From: Croceicoccus ponticola
Lineage (GTDB): Bacteria > Pseudomonadota > Alphaproteobacteria > Sphingomonadales > Sphingomonadaceae
Length of the DNA stretch: 64,000 nucleotides
Assembly: GCF_004004515.1 (NCBI RefSeq)
Contig: NZ_RXOL01000001.1
Location: forward strand, 496,001-560,000
Direction: 5' to 3'
Shown: one piece after another, positions 46,270-54,806 of the stretch
How the letters are laid out: each line of letters starts with the position of its first letter
Numbering within the stretch: position 1 is the stretch's first letter
Program-made: the position numbers and the translations under genes
Notes under the pieces: model-generated
The model's database searches: none
Told to the model about the DNA's origin: nothing
The model's input: the letters and a program-made list of their open reading frames with translations, nothing else

Positions 46270-47916
46270 ATGGCAGAGATCGCGACCGGCGCGGGTGAAG
46301 AGCGCGAGATGACGGCTGCCGAGATTCGGCTTGTCGTCGGTGCATCGTCGGTCGGCACCATTTTCGAATGGTACGATTTTTTCATCTACGGCACGCTGTC
46401 TGCGCTTATCGGCGCGGCCTTCTTTCCCGGCGAAAACGCGATCCTGCAAACCTTGCTGGTATGGGCCGGGTTCGCGATCGGTTTCGGTTTCCGGCCGCTT
46501 GGCGCGATCCTGTTCGGATATCTTGGCGACAAGCTGGGGCGCAAGTACACGTTTCTCGTCACCGTGACATTGATGGGGGTCGCCACGGCAGGGGTCGGGC
46601 TGGTGCCATCGGCGGAAAACATCGGACTTGTCGCGCCGCTGATCGTGATCGTCTTGCGCATCCTCCAAGGCCTTGCGTTGGGCGGGGAATATGGCGGCGC
46701 GGCAATCTATGTCGCCGAACATGCGCCGGCAGAAAGGCGCGGATTTTTCACTTCGTTCATCCAGGCGAGCGTCGTCGGCGGCTTCGTGCTGTCGATAGTC
46801 GTCGTCCTGGTTTGCCGCTGGCTGATCCCCGCCGACGACTTTGCCGCATGGGGCTGGCGCGTTCCGTTTCTTTTGTCCCTGCTGCTGCTCGCGGGATCAT
46901 TGTGGATGCGGTTGAAGCTGTCGGAAAGTCCGGTTTTCAAAGCCATGAAGGAAGCTGGCGAGACTTCGGGCAATCCCTTTGTCGAAAGCTTTACCTATCC
47001 CGGCAACCTGAAGCGCATTTTCGTCGCACTCGGCGTGGCGGCGGGGTTGACGACGATCTGGTATACCGCGTTCTTCTCGACCCTATCGTTCCTGAAGGGG
47101 CCGATGCGTGTCGACGATTTCACGGTCGAAATGATGCTACTGATCGCGGCATTGCTCAGCATGGGGTTCTATATCTACATCGGACGACTGTCTGACCGGG
47201 TGGGACGGAAGAAGCCGATCGTCTGGGGCAACATCGCCATCCTCGTCCTGCTGTTTCCGGTCATGTGGGGGATCGGCGCGCTCGCCAATCCGCAATTGGT
47301 GGCATCATCGCGCCATGCGCCGGTTACAGTCGCGGGGCCGAATTGCACCTACAATCCGTTTGGCGACTTGCTGGGACAGGAACAAACGCAATGTGGCAAG
47401 TTGCTGGAAACTTTGATCGGCGCGGGCGTGCCCTATGACGTCACAGCGGCGGATGCCCTGTCGATGGACATCGGCGGGCGCACGATCGATTATGCCGCGA
47501 CCGACTTTGGCGACGGCGCGGCCCGCAAGGCGCTGATCGAGGGAGAGCTTGCGCGCGACGGCTATACCTTTGCCAAACAGACGCCGCCGTTCATCAACGT
47601 GATCGGCATCATTGGCTTGCTGCTGGTCCTCGGCTTCCTGTCGGCTGCGAATTACGGACCCGTTGCGGCGCTGTTGACCGAGATGTTTCCGACCCGCATT
47701 CGCTACAGCTCGATGTCGATCCCCTATCACTTTGGGGCTGGCTATTTCGGCGGCTTCCTGCCGCTTATCGCCAGTTATATCGTCGCGCGAACAGGCAATG
47801 CCTATGCCGGTTTGTGGTACACTTGGATATTTGTCGCATTCGGTCTGGTCGTCACCGCATGGGGTCTGAAACCCGGGCCACCGCGCGATTTCGAGGACGA
47901 CATTTCGAACGCCTGA
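46270..47916 (+). CDS. MHS-family (major facilitator) transporter with a long periplasmic-side insertion
   Basis: The 548-residue transporter is a metabolite:H+ symporter (ProP/KgtP/ShiA-like): VGTIFEWYDFFIYG near residues 28-41, GDKLGRKYTF between TM2 and TM3, LRILQGLALGGEYGGAA (about 129-145) and RLSDRVGRKKP (about 306-316). Ordinary members have 430-450 residues; here an insertion of about 100 residues (341-441) separates two late helices and contains two cysteines (359 and 375). The substrate is unknown. It ends with a TGATG overlap with alr, so a role in alanine or other amino-acid/organic-acid transport is conceivable. Confidence 0.85.
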   Translation: MAEIATGAGEEREMTAAEIRLVVGASSVGTIFEWYDFFIYGTLSALIGAAFFPGENAILQTLLVWAGFAIGFGFRPLGAILFGYLGDKLGRKYTFLVTVTLMGVATAGVGLVPSAENIGLVAPLIVIVLRILQGLALGGEYGGAAIYVAEHAPAERRGFFTSFIQASVVGGFVLSIVVVLVCRWLIPADDFAAWGWRVPFLLSLLLLAGSLWMRLKLSESPVFKAMKEAGETSGNPFVESFTYPGNLKRIFVALGVAAGLTTIWYTAFFSTLSFLKGPMRVDDFTVEMMLLIAALLSMGFYIYIGRLSDRVGRKKPIVWGNIAILVLLFPVMWGIGALANPQLVASSRHAPVTVAGPNCTYNPFGDLLGQEQTQCGKLLETLIGAGVPYDVTAADALSMDIGGRTIDYAATDFGDGAARKALIEGELARDGYTFAKQTPPFINVIGIIGLLLVLGFLSAANYGPVAALLTEMFPTRIRYSSMSIPYHFGAGYFGGFLPLIASYIVARTGNAYAGLWYTWIFVAFGLVVTAWGLKPGPPRDFEDDISNA

Positions 47917-48983
47917 TGACCGATACATGCAAATTCGGCGAACAAGCGGTTCCACCTCCGCCGTCCTTGCGGCTGCGCGTCGAAGGCGACGCGATCGCTG
48001 ACAACTGGCGCGCGCTCGATGCGATGAGTGGGCCTGCAAAGACTGCCGCGGCGGTGAAGGCGGATGCCTATGGCGTCGGGATAGAACGCGCGATGCCCGC
48101 CTTGCTGCAGGCTGGGTGCCGGGATTTTTACGTCGCGCATTGGGCTGAGGTGGCGGGCGCTGCTGCTTTTGTCGATCCGTCGGGCATCGGTGTCCTGCAC
48201 GGCCCGTCGAGCGTCGAAGATTGCGCTTACGCCCGCGCCATCGGCGTTCGTCCGGTGCTGAACAGCATGCGGCAGGCTGGTCTGTGGCAGGAAACCGGTG
48301 GTGGCCGGTGCGATCTGATGGTCGATACCGGGATGAACCGGCTCGGCCTGCGCCCCGAACAGCTTGGCGATCCGATGGTGCAGGGGCTCGATGTCGACGT
48401 GTTGATGTCGCATCTGGCTTGTGCGGATGAGGATAGCGCGATGAACGAGCGGCAGCGGGCGTCGTTTGCGGCCGTGATCGCGCAAGTCCCGCACCGCCGG
48501 ACCAGCCTTGCCAACAGCGCAGGAATTGCGTTGGGCGCTGCATTCGCCTTTGACATGACCCGCCCCGGCATCGCGCTTTATGGCGGAGTACCCCGCCCAG
48601 AAATGGCCAGTGCGATCCGGCAGGTCGCTTTCCCGGAAGCGGCCATCATTCAGGTGCGCGATGTGCCGGCGGGAGAAACGGTCGGCTACGGCGCGACCTA
48701 TCGCGCAACACGCGACTTGCGGATTGGCATCGTCGCGCTTGGCTATGCCGACGGATACCTTCGGTGCTGGAGCGATGTCGGCGTTTTCAGGGATGGCGAA
48801 GCGGAACTGCCGGTATTGGGTCTAGTGTCGATGGACATGACTGTAATCGACCTTTCTGCTGCGCCGCACCTTGGCGAAGGTGACTGGATCGGGGCCGATT
48901 ACGACTTGCCGGTGGCCGCAAAACGGACCGGTCTAACCCAATATGAATTATTGACGTCGATAGGTCCTAGATTGCGCCGGTAA
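47916..48983 (+). CDS. alr: Alanine racemase
   Basis: PLP enzyme that interconverts L- and D-alanine for peptidoglycan. The 355-residue protein has the PLP lysine K48 (VKADAYGVG), the barrel motif MVDTGMNRLG and the catalytic tyrosine Y258 (VGYGATYRA), plus the C-terminal SMDMTVIDL block. Start ATG 47916 overlaps the transporter stop (TGATG), indicating coupling. It could be the biosynthetic (alr) or catabolic (dadX) form; sequence alone does not decide. Confidence 0.92.
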   Translation: MTDTCKFGEQAVPPPPSLRLRVEGDAIADNWRALDAMSGPAKTAAAVKADAYGVGIERAMPALLQAGCRDFYVAHWAEVAGAAAFVDPSGIGVLHGPSSVEDCAYARAIGVRPVLNSMRQAGLWQETGGGRCDLMVDTGMNRLGLRPEQLGDPMVQGLDVDVLMSHLACADEDSAMNERQRASFAAVIAQVPHRRTSLANSAGIALGAAFAFDMTRPGIALYGGVPRPEMASAIRQVAFPEAAIIQVRDVPAGETVGYGATYRATRDLRIGIVALGYADGYLRCWSDVGVFRDGEAELPVLGLVSMDMTVIDLSAAPHLGEGDWIGADYDLPVAAKRTGLTQYELLTSIGPRLRR

Positions 48984-49021
48984 TCGCTTGGCCGTGCGAT
49001 TGTGCATGTGCTAATAGCGGT

Positions 49022-49049
49022 TGCAGCAAACATGCAGCACTAAAGCTGC
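49022..49049 (+). promoter_or_regulatory. Possible PhaR operator upstream of phaR
   Basis: Two copies of TGCAGCA start at 49022 and 49033, 11 bases apart (one helical turn), and the second forms an inverted pair GCAGC-N6-GCTGC ending at 49049. PhaR proteins are known to bind TGC-rich sites of the CTGC/GCAG kind and to control their own genes, so an autoregulatory operator is plausible. Confidence 0.45.
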
Positions 49050-49072
49050 GGTAAGAGGAGGCGCGGGTTTCT

Positions 49073-49684
49073 GTGGCTGATTCCGAAAAATCCGATGATT
49101 TGATCATCATCAAGAAATACGCGAACCGGCGTCTCTACAACACCGATTCCTCCAGCTATATTACGCTGGATCATCTTGCCGGAATGACGCGCAATGGCGT
49201 CGATTTTCAGGTCATCGACGCCAAGAGCGGCGCCGATATCACGCATCAGATTCTTACACAGATTATCATGGACGAAGAAGCGGCGGGCGGCTCGCACATG
49301 CTGCCGGTCAGTTTCCTGCGCGATCTCATCGGCATGTACGGCAATTCGATGCAGTCGATGATCCCGCACTATCTCGAAATGTCGATGCAGCATTTCCGCG
49401 AAAACCAGCTGAAGATGCGCAAGGCGCTCGAGGACAGCATAGGCACCAATCCGCTCGCCAAGCTGGCGCAGCAGAATATGGCGATGTTCCAAGCCGCGAC
49501 CGAAGCTTTCATGGCGGGCAGCCCCGGCGCGACGGGATCTTCGACAGGCGGATCGTCGACAGGCGGATCGTCGGGAGTGTCGGCCGACGCTTCGACGGAG
49601 CTGGAAAAGAAGGACGGCGATATCGACGCGCTGCGCAAGCAGATGGCGGAAATGAAGCAACAGCTGGACAAGCTCGCCAAATAG
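49073..49684 (+). CDS. phaR: Polyhydroxyalkanoate synthesis regulator PhaR
   Basis: The 203-residue protein has the PHA accumulation regulator DNA-binding domain at the N-terminus (KKYANRRLYNTDSSSYITL, about 14-32) followed by the PHB-granule association domain (MLPVSFLRDLIGMYG, about 76-90; SMQHFRENQ). A Gly/Ser/Thr linker with the near-tandem GSSTGGSSTGG precedes a coiled-coil tail (about 170-203). PhaR represses phasin genes and binds PHA granules. The GTG start at 49073 has GAGGAGG upstream at somewhat long spacing. No phaC or phasin gene is in the window. Confidence 0.93.
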   Translation: MADSEKSDDLIIIKKYANRRLYNTDSSSYITLDHLAGMTRNGVDFQVIDAKSGADITHQILTQIIMDEEAAGGSHMLPVSFLRDLIGMYGNSMQSMIPHYLEMSMQHFRENQLKMRKALEDSIGTNPLAKLAQQNMAMFQAATEAFMAGSPGATGSSTGGSSTGGSSGVSADASTELEKKDGDIDALRKQMAEMKQQLDKLAK

Positions 49685-49825
49685 CATCGCGCTTGGCAAG
49701 TGGGCCCACCCCGCATAGGGGCCGGGCGTCCGGTGAACGGGGCGGCCAGTGGCTGCCCCGATTGCGTTAGGGCCACGGCAAGCACTATCCACCCAACCCC
49801 AATCTTTTTTCAAGGCAGAGCAACC

Positions 49826-51367
49826 TTGTCGAACTCCAATATCCGCCACGCACTCGATGTCACCCGTGAAGCCGACTTTGCCGCATGGTACCAGGCCGTG
49901 ATCGCCCAGGCGGACATGGCCGAAGAATCGGGGGTCCGCGGTTGCATGGTGATCAAGCCGTGGGGCTACGGCATCTGGGAACGCATCCAGCGCGTACTGG
50001 ACGACGCGATCAAGGCGACCGGACACGAAAATTGCTATTTTCCGCTGTTCATCCCGCTGTCGTTCTTTGCCAAGGAGGCGGAGCACGTTGAAGGCTTCGC
50101 CAAGGAAATGGCGGTCGTCACCCATCATCGTCTGAAGTCGGAAAACGGCACGCTTGTCGTCGATCCCGAAGCCAAGCTGGAAGAACCGCTGGTCGTGCGG
50201 CCCACGTCGGAAACCGTGATCGGTCAGGCCATGAGCCGCTGGGTGCAGTCGTGGCGCGACCTGCCCCTTTTGATCAACCAGTGGGCCAACGTCGTGCGCT
50301 GGGAAATGCGCACCCGGATGTTTCTGCGCACGAGCGAATTCCTGTGGCAGGAAGGGCATACAGCCCACGCCGACAGGGACGATGCGATGGTCGAGACGCT
50401 GAAGATGCTCGAGGTTTACCGCAGCTTTGCCGAAGACGTGCTCGCGATGCCGGTTATCGCGGGTGAAAAGCCGGAGAACGAGCGTTTCCCCGGCGCCGTC
50501 GCGACATATTCGATCGAGGCGATGATGCAGGACGGCAAGGCGCTGCAGGCAGGTACGTCGCACTATCTCGGCACCGGTTTCGCAGAGGCGGCGGACATTC
50601 GTTACCAGGATCAGAACGGCCAGCAGGCGCTCTGCCATACGACCAGCTGGGGCGTGTCGACCCGTATGATCGGCGGGGTCATCATGGTCCATGGCGACGA
50701 TGACGGGCTGCGCGTGCCGCCGCGGATCGCGCCGCATCAGATCGTGATCCTGCCGATGCTGCGCGACAAGGACGGCGATGCCGAGATCCTCGATTACTGC
50801 GAAAAGATACGCATGACGTTGACCGATCACGATGCTTTTCGCGAGCCTGTTCGCGTGCTGCTCGACAGCAAACCGGGCAAGGTTGCGCAAAAACGATGGG
50901 ACTGGGTGCGCAAGGGCGCGCCGATCATCGTCGAGGTCGGCCCCCGCGACATGGAAAACGGAAAGGTCGCAGTGCTGCGCCGCGACCGCATGTGGCGCGA
51001 AGACGGCAAGCCCGACTTCGAATTTCAGGAGCGGGACGATTTCCTGTTCTGCGCCGCGGGTATGCTGGAAGATATCCAGACCACCCTGTTCGAACAGGCG
51101 AAGCAGCGCCGCGATGAGAACATCCGCGCCGACATCGTGGATTTCGACGGGCTCACTGCTTATTTCGACGGATCGGACAAGCCGGGCTGGGTAAAGATTG
51201 CATGGTCGCGCCCGACCGGCGCCGCACTTGATGCTGTGGTCGAAAAGCTCAAAGCGCTGAAGCTGACGATCCGCAACACGCCCATAGGCGAAGACAGACC
51301 CGAGGCGGCCTGCTTCTTCACTGGCGAGGATTCGGTCGAGACGATCTACGTAGGCAGATCGTATTAA
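49826..51367 (+). CDS. proS: Prolyl-tRNA synthetase, short archaeal/eukaryal-type
   Basis: Charges tRNA-Pro. The 513-residue enzyme lacks the INS editing domain of the E. coli type. N-terminal DFAAWYQAVIAQADMAEESG and RGCMVIKPWGYGIWERIQ, motif 2 with MRTRMFLRTSEFLWQEGHT, and the C-terminal GRSY ending with a free Tyr are all features of the archaeal/eukaryal ProRS branch, as also found in other sphingomonads. Start is TTG 49826 (GGCAGAG ribosome binding site about seven bases upstream); the upstream part of the frame has no enzyme character. Confidence 0.94.
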   Translation: MSNSNIRHALDVTREADFAAWYQAVIAQADMAEESGVRGCMVIKPWGYGIWERIQRVLDDAIKATGHENCYFPLFIPLSFFAKEAEHVEGFAKEMAVVTHHRLKSENGTLVVDPEAKLEEPLVVRPTSETVIGQAMSRWVQSWRDLPLLINQWANVVRWEMRTRMFLRTSEFLWQEGHTAHADRDDAMVETLKMLEVYRSFAEDVLAMPVIAGEKPENERFPGAVATYSIEAMMQDGKALQAGTSHYLGTGFAEAADIRYQDQNGQQALCHTTSWGVSTRMIGGVIMVHGDDDGLRVPPRIAPHQIVILPMLRDKDGDAEILDYCEKIRMTLTDHDAFREPVRVLLDSKPGKVAQKRWDWVRKGAPIIVEVGPRDMENGKVAVLRRDRMWREDGKPDFEFQERDDFLFCAAGMLEDIQTTLFEQAKQRRDENIRADIVDFDGLTAYFDGSDKPGWVKIAWSRPTGAALDAVVEKLKALKLTIRNTPIGEDRPEAACFFTGEDSVETIYVGRSY

Positions 51368-51393
51368 GGATCGATCGCGCTAAACCTCGCGAT

Positions 51394-52620
51394 TCAGGTG
51401 GCGGAGGGTTCGTCCGTCTGAGCCGCGTAAAGCGCAAACATGTCGGCCACCGGTATGCCAAGCGCAGTTTCGAATTGCGCCTGGCTGCCGCTGGTCACGA
51501 CTTCGTCGCGTGCTCCGTCGCCAAGATTCGATCGGAAGATGCCGGCCGCGCTGACCGGTAGAAAATCTTCCCACACCAGCGGTTCTGGACCCGTATCGCT
51601 ATCGCGGAAATAGGCAAGAGCTTCGGATCGCAACGTGTTCCAGTCGTCAGGGAAGGGTGCGAAAGCCGCCGCAAGGTTGGCATCGTAATCGTCCGCCACA
51701 TCCGATACATCGGCAAGGCAGCGATCGTAGAGCGCGCGACCCTTTGGCGTCAGTGCCGCGCCGCGCTGTTCGATTTCCCCGAAACGGGCAGTATGCGAAC
51801 CGCCTTCGCCGCCGGCGAAGCGGATGGGTTCAGACAGAGCCTTGAAGCTCGTCTGGCGCAGCAGGATCGGGCATTGACGGCGCGGCGGCCCTTCGATCCT
51901 GTCTTTCGCGTCGATCCCGCGCGCGCGCATTTCTGCCTGCGTCGCATCGATGTCGAGCGTACGCGGGGTCAGGTGATTGATGTGCGGCCCCTTGAAACAG
52001 ACGATGTCCGCGATCAGCGGATGCTGCGCCCGCAGTCGCAGATATTCCGCTTCCTTCACCCTAGATTCCGCGTGCCAGCGAAACACATCCAGCCCTTCGG
52101 CAAGAAAGACCGAGGCGTCGCCCTCATCCAACCCGCCGTCCGCCTCTGCCTTGGCGACGAGATCGAGCAGGCGTTCGGAACAGATTCGGCGCGAGGCCAG
52201 CGCCTGCGCCGCGCTGTCGCGCAAGTCCGCGTCGGCGATCAGGTCCAGCCTCAACAGCGAGCAGAACATGCGAAACGGATTGGCCGAAAGCGCCGCCTGC
52301 GTAACCGGACGGAAGGCGGTTGAATGGACCGGCAGTCCCGCCTGGGCCAGGTCGTAATAGCCGACCGGCACCATCCCTAGCACCGCGAAGAACCGCCGCA
52401 TCTGCGCCAGTTCCTCACCCGTGCCGACCCGGATCGCACCGTGCCGTTCTTCCGAAATGCGGGCATTGTCCCGGCTGGCCAGATCGGGTGCGGTGCGGGC
52501 GTTCACATCTGCGACAATGGCAAGCAGGTCCGCATATAGCGGCACCTCCGTGCGGTACATCGCCGACATCGCGGCGCTGAAACGGGCGCGCAACGTGTCG
52601 CTCGATACGAAGTCGGCCAT
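51394..52620 (-). CDS. 2-oxoadipate dioxygenase/decarboxylase (HglS, DUF1338 family)
   Basis: Iron(II) VOC-fold enzyme that turns 2-oxoadipate into D-2-hydroxyglutarate in lysine catabolism; E. coli YdcJ is a relative. In the 408-residue product the metal ligands are visible as H60 (EERHGAIR), H216 (INHLTP) and E284 (EIEQRGAA), with substrate Arg64, at the same spacings as H70, H226 and E294 of the Pseudomonas enzyme as I remember it. Start ATG 52620 is eight bases after the M3 peptidase stop. The frame is open further upstream inside that gene. Other lysine-catabolism genes are not seen. Confidence 0.85.
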   Translation of the reverse strand: MADFVSSDTLRARFSAAMSAMYRTEVPLYADLLAIVADVNARTAPDLASRDNARISEERHGAIRVGTGEELAQMRRFFAVLGMVPVGYYDLAQAGLPVHSTAFRPVTQAALSANPFRMFCSLLRLDLIADADLRDSAAQALASRRICSERLLDLVAKAEADGGLDEGDASVFLAEGLDVFRWHAESRVKEAEYLRLRAQHPLIADIVCFKGPHINHLTPRTLDIDATQAEMRARGIDAKDRIEGPPRRQCPILLRQTSFKALSEPIRFAGGEGGSHTARFGEIEQRGAALTPKGRALYDRCLADVSDVADDYDANLAAAFAPFPDDWNTLRSEALAYFRDSDTGPEPLVWEDFLPVSAAGIFRSNLGDGARDEVVTSGSQAQFETALGIPVADMFALYAAQTDEPSAT

Positions 52621-52628
52621 TTCCGTTC

Positions 52629-54650
52629 TCACTTCGCTTCGGCGGCTTCGGCCATCTTGGCGCGGTAGGCGTCCAGCGTGACCGGGCGACCGAGGAAATC
52701 GTTCACCAGGTCGGCAGCAGGCTTCGACCCCCCGGGCGCGAGGACGAGTTCGCGATAGGCGCGCGCCGTGGCTACATCGCCAAGCCCGGCCGCCTTGAAC
52801 CGTGTGAACAGGTCGAGTGCAACGGCATTCGACCACATGTATGTGTAATAGCCTGCCGCATAGCCGTTCAGATGACCCCATGCAGCCGGTGCGTGGACGT
52901 TGTCGGGCACGCCGTTGAGGTCGTATTCCTCCATCTTTTCACGATAGGTCGCGTCGATATCGTCGCTCAATGGTGCTCGGTGATAGGCGAGCGAGGCGTT
53001 CGACAGTGCAAGTTGACGGTCGAACCATGCGCCTTGGTCGAAATTGCGCGCCTTGTTCATTTTGGCGACCAGTTCGCGCGGGATGACTTCGCCCTTTTCG
53101 TTCTTCGCAAAGGTGGCGAGCGTATCGTAGTCGAACATCCATTCCTCGAGCATCTGGGACGGCGCTTCGACGAAGTCCCACTCCACGCTCATCATGTTGG
53201 TCCCGGCATAGTTCGTCTTGCCGAACAGCATGTGCAGCAGGTGGCCGAATTCGTGGAAGAATGTCTTTACCGAATCGTGCGTCATCAGCCCCGTGTCGTA
53301 TCCGCCCTGGGGCAGGTTCATGACCAGCGCGGCCATCGGGATCGATTCGCCGACAATGGCCGCACGCAGCGGGATGGCATTGCCGTGCTTGTACTTGCCC
53401 TCACGCGGGTGACTGTCGAGGAAGAACCGGCCGATGACCTTGCCGTTTTCCGAAATCTCGTAAGCTTCTGCGTCTTCGTGCCAAAGCGGGGTGTCCCACG
53501 GCGTGACCTGCACCCCGAACAGGCGCTCCGTCAAGTCGAATACGCCCTGCCGGGTGTTGTCATAAGTCAGATAGCTGCGCAGTTCCTGCGGATCGAGGTC
53601 GTAGTCGCGCTCCTTTACCTTCTCGCCAAGCCAGACATTGTCGAAGCTGCGGAACAGCTGTTTTCCGGGGCGCAATTCGTCAAGCAAGGCCTGCTTGCGC
53701 GCATAGTCGGCCTTGGCGGCGGGAAGTGCGGCTTCGACCATCCCGTCGAGCAGGGCCTTCACCTTTTCCGGAGTATCGACCATTCGGTCCTGCAGCATCT
53801 TGCTGGCGAAATCGGGATAGCCCATCACTTCAGCCAGCTCCTGCCGCTTGGCGAACAGCTGCTTCAGGACTTCGTTGTTTTGGGGATAGGCGCGAGAATT
53901 GTACACGCGCGAAAGCCGTTCGCGCAGCGCGTCGTTGTCGGCATAGGATCGCACCGGGACATAGTCTGGGTAATCCGTGGTCAGCGTGATCAGCCCATCG
54001 GGACCCGGCGGGTGGGCGGCAATAAAGTCGGCGGGCAGGCCGTTCAGTTCGGACGGCAACGCCTTGATCGAACCCGTGCTTTCCGCGATGTTGCGATCGA
54101 ATTCGGCGCCCAGCTTCGAAATTTCGTCGTTGAGCGCTTTGACCTTCGCGCGCTTGTCCGCGTCGAGCGCCACGCCGCCCAGCTTGTAATCGCGCAAGGT
54201 CTTGGCGAGGTAGTTCCGCGTTTCGGTGTCGGCACCGCTGGCGTCGATTGCGCTCAACCGATCAAAGACGGGGCGCGAAAGGCTCAGCCGGCTGTCCGCC
54301 TCTTCGATCCGCACTTCGCAGGTCGATGCAGCGGCGCGTTCCTCGGCCGTGTTCATGACTTCACGATAAAGCGCGAATTCGCCCGATCCGGACTGCAACA
54401 GGTCGACGATCGCATCGTAGCTCGCCAAAGTCGAACCAACGGTCGCCGGGCCGGTTTTCTTGGCCAATGCAGTGAACTGCTTTTCAAATCCGGCGATATA
54501 ATCGTCACAACGCTTCGCGATCGGTCCGGGGCCGCCGGGCTGCGCCAGCAAATCTGCGGCGATAGGCGAAGCCTTGCCCTCTGCGGCAGCGGCGGGGGCG
54601 GCCAGCATCGTGGCAGCCAGCAAAGATGCGGCGAGATACTTCATCGACAT
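52629..54650 (-). CDS. Exported M3-family metallopeptidase (Dcp/OpdA-like)
   Basis: The 673-residue protein has a signal peptide (MSMKYLAASLLAATMLAAPA, cleavage near residue 22) and a thimet-oligopeptidase-type M3 fold with the zinc motif H466-E-F-G-H470 and the following MFGKTNYAGTN segment; the third ligand Glu lies in the EAPSQMLEEW helix. Oligopeptidases of this group cleave short peptides, here in the periplasm. ATG 54644 is an alternative start. It is transcribed with the HglS-type gene downstream. Confidence 0.93.
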   Translation of the reverse strand: MSMKYLAASLLAATMLAAPAAAAEGKASPIAADLLAQPGGPGPIAKRCDDYIAGFEKQFTALAKKTGPATVGSTLASYDAIVDLLQSGSGEFALYREVMNTAEERAAASTCEVRIEEADSRLSLSRPVFDRLSAIDASGADTETRNYLAKTLRDYKLGGVALDADKRAKVKALNDEISKLGAEFDRNIAESTGSIKALPSELNGLPADFIAAHPPGPDGLITLTTDYPDYVPVRSYADNDALRERLSRVYNSRAYPQNNEVLKQLFAKRQELAEVMGYPDFASKMLQDRMVDTPEKVKALLDGMVEAALPAAKADYARKQALLDELRPGKQLFRSFDNVWLGEKVKERDYDLDPQELRSYLTYDNTRQGVFDLTERLFGVQVTPWDTPLWHEDAEAYEISENGKVIGRFFLDSHPREGKYKHGNAIPLRAAIVGESIPMAALVMNLPQGGYDTGLMTHDSVKTFFHEFGHLLHMLFGKTNYAGTNMMSVEWDFVEAPSQMLEEWMFDYDTLATFAKNEKGEVIPRELVAKMNKARNFDQGAWFDRQLALSNASLAYHRAPLSDDIDATYREKMEEYDLNGVPDNVHAPAAWGHLNGYAAGYYTYMWSNAVALDLFTRFKAAGLGDVATARAYRELVLAPGGSKPAADLVNDFLGRPVTLDAYRAKMAEAAEAK

Positions 54651-54806
54651 CGCGGATGGAATCCTCTGTTTGGTAATTTATGAAACGATCTAGCGGCGTG
54701 ATACGCGTGGGGCAATCCAATCGTCTGGATTAGTTCGGGCACGGTTATTCGGTAACGAACGCGGCAAACGCCGTTGCACCTTGCGCAAGCGCGCCCGCGC
54801 GCTCAC

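Noticed and set aside
52872-54683. 603-codon plus-strand frame antisense to the M3 peptidase
   Set aside because: The minus-strand peptidase has an HExxH motif and signal peptide; the antisense frame has none.
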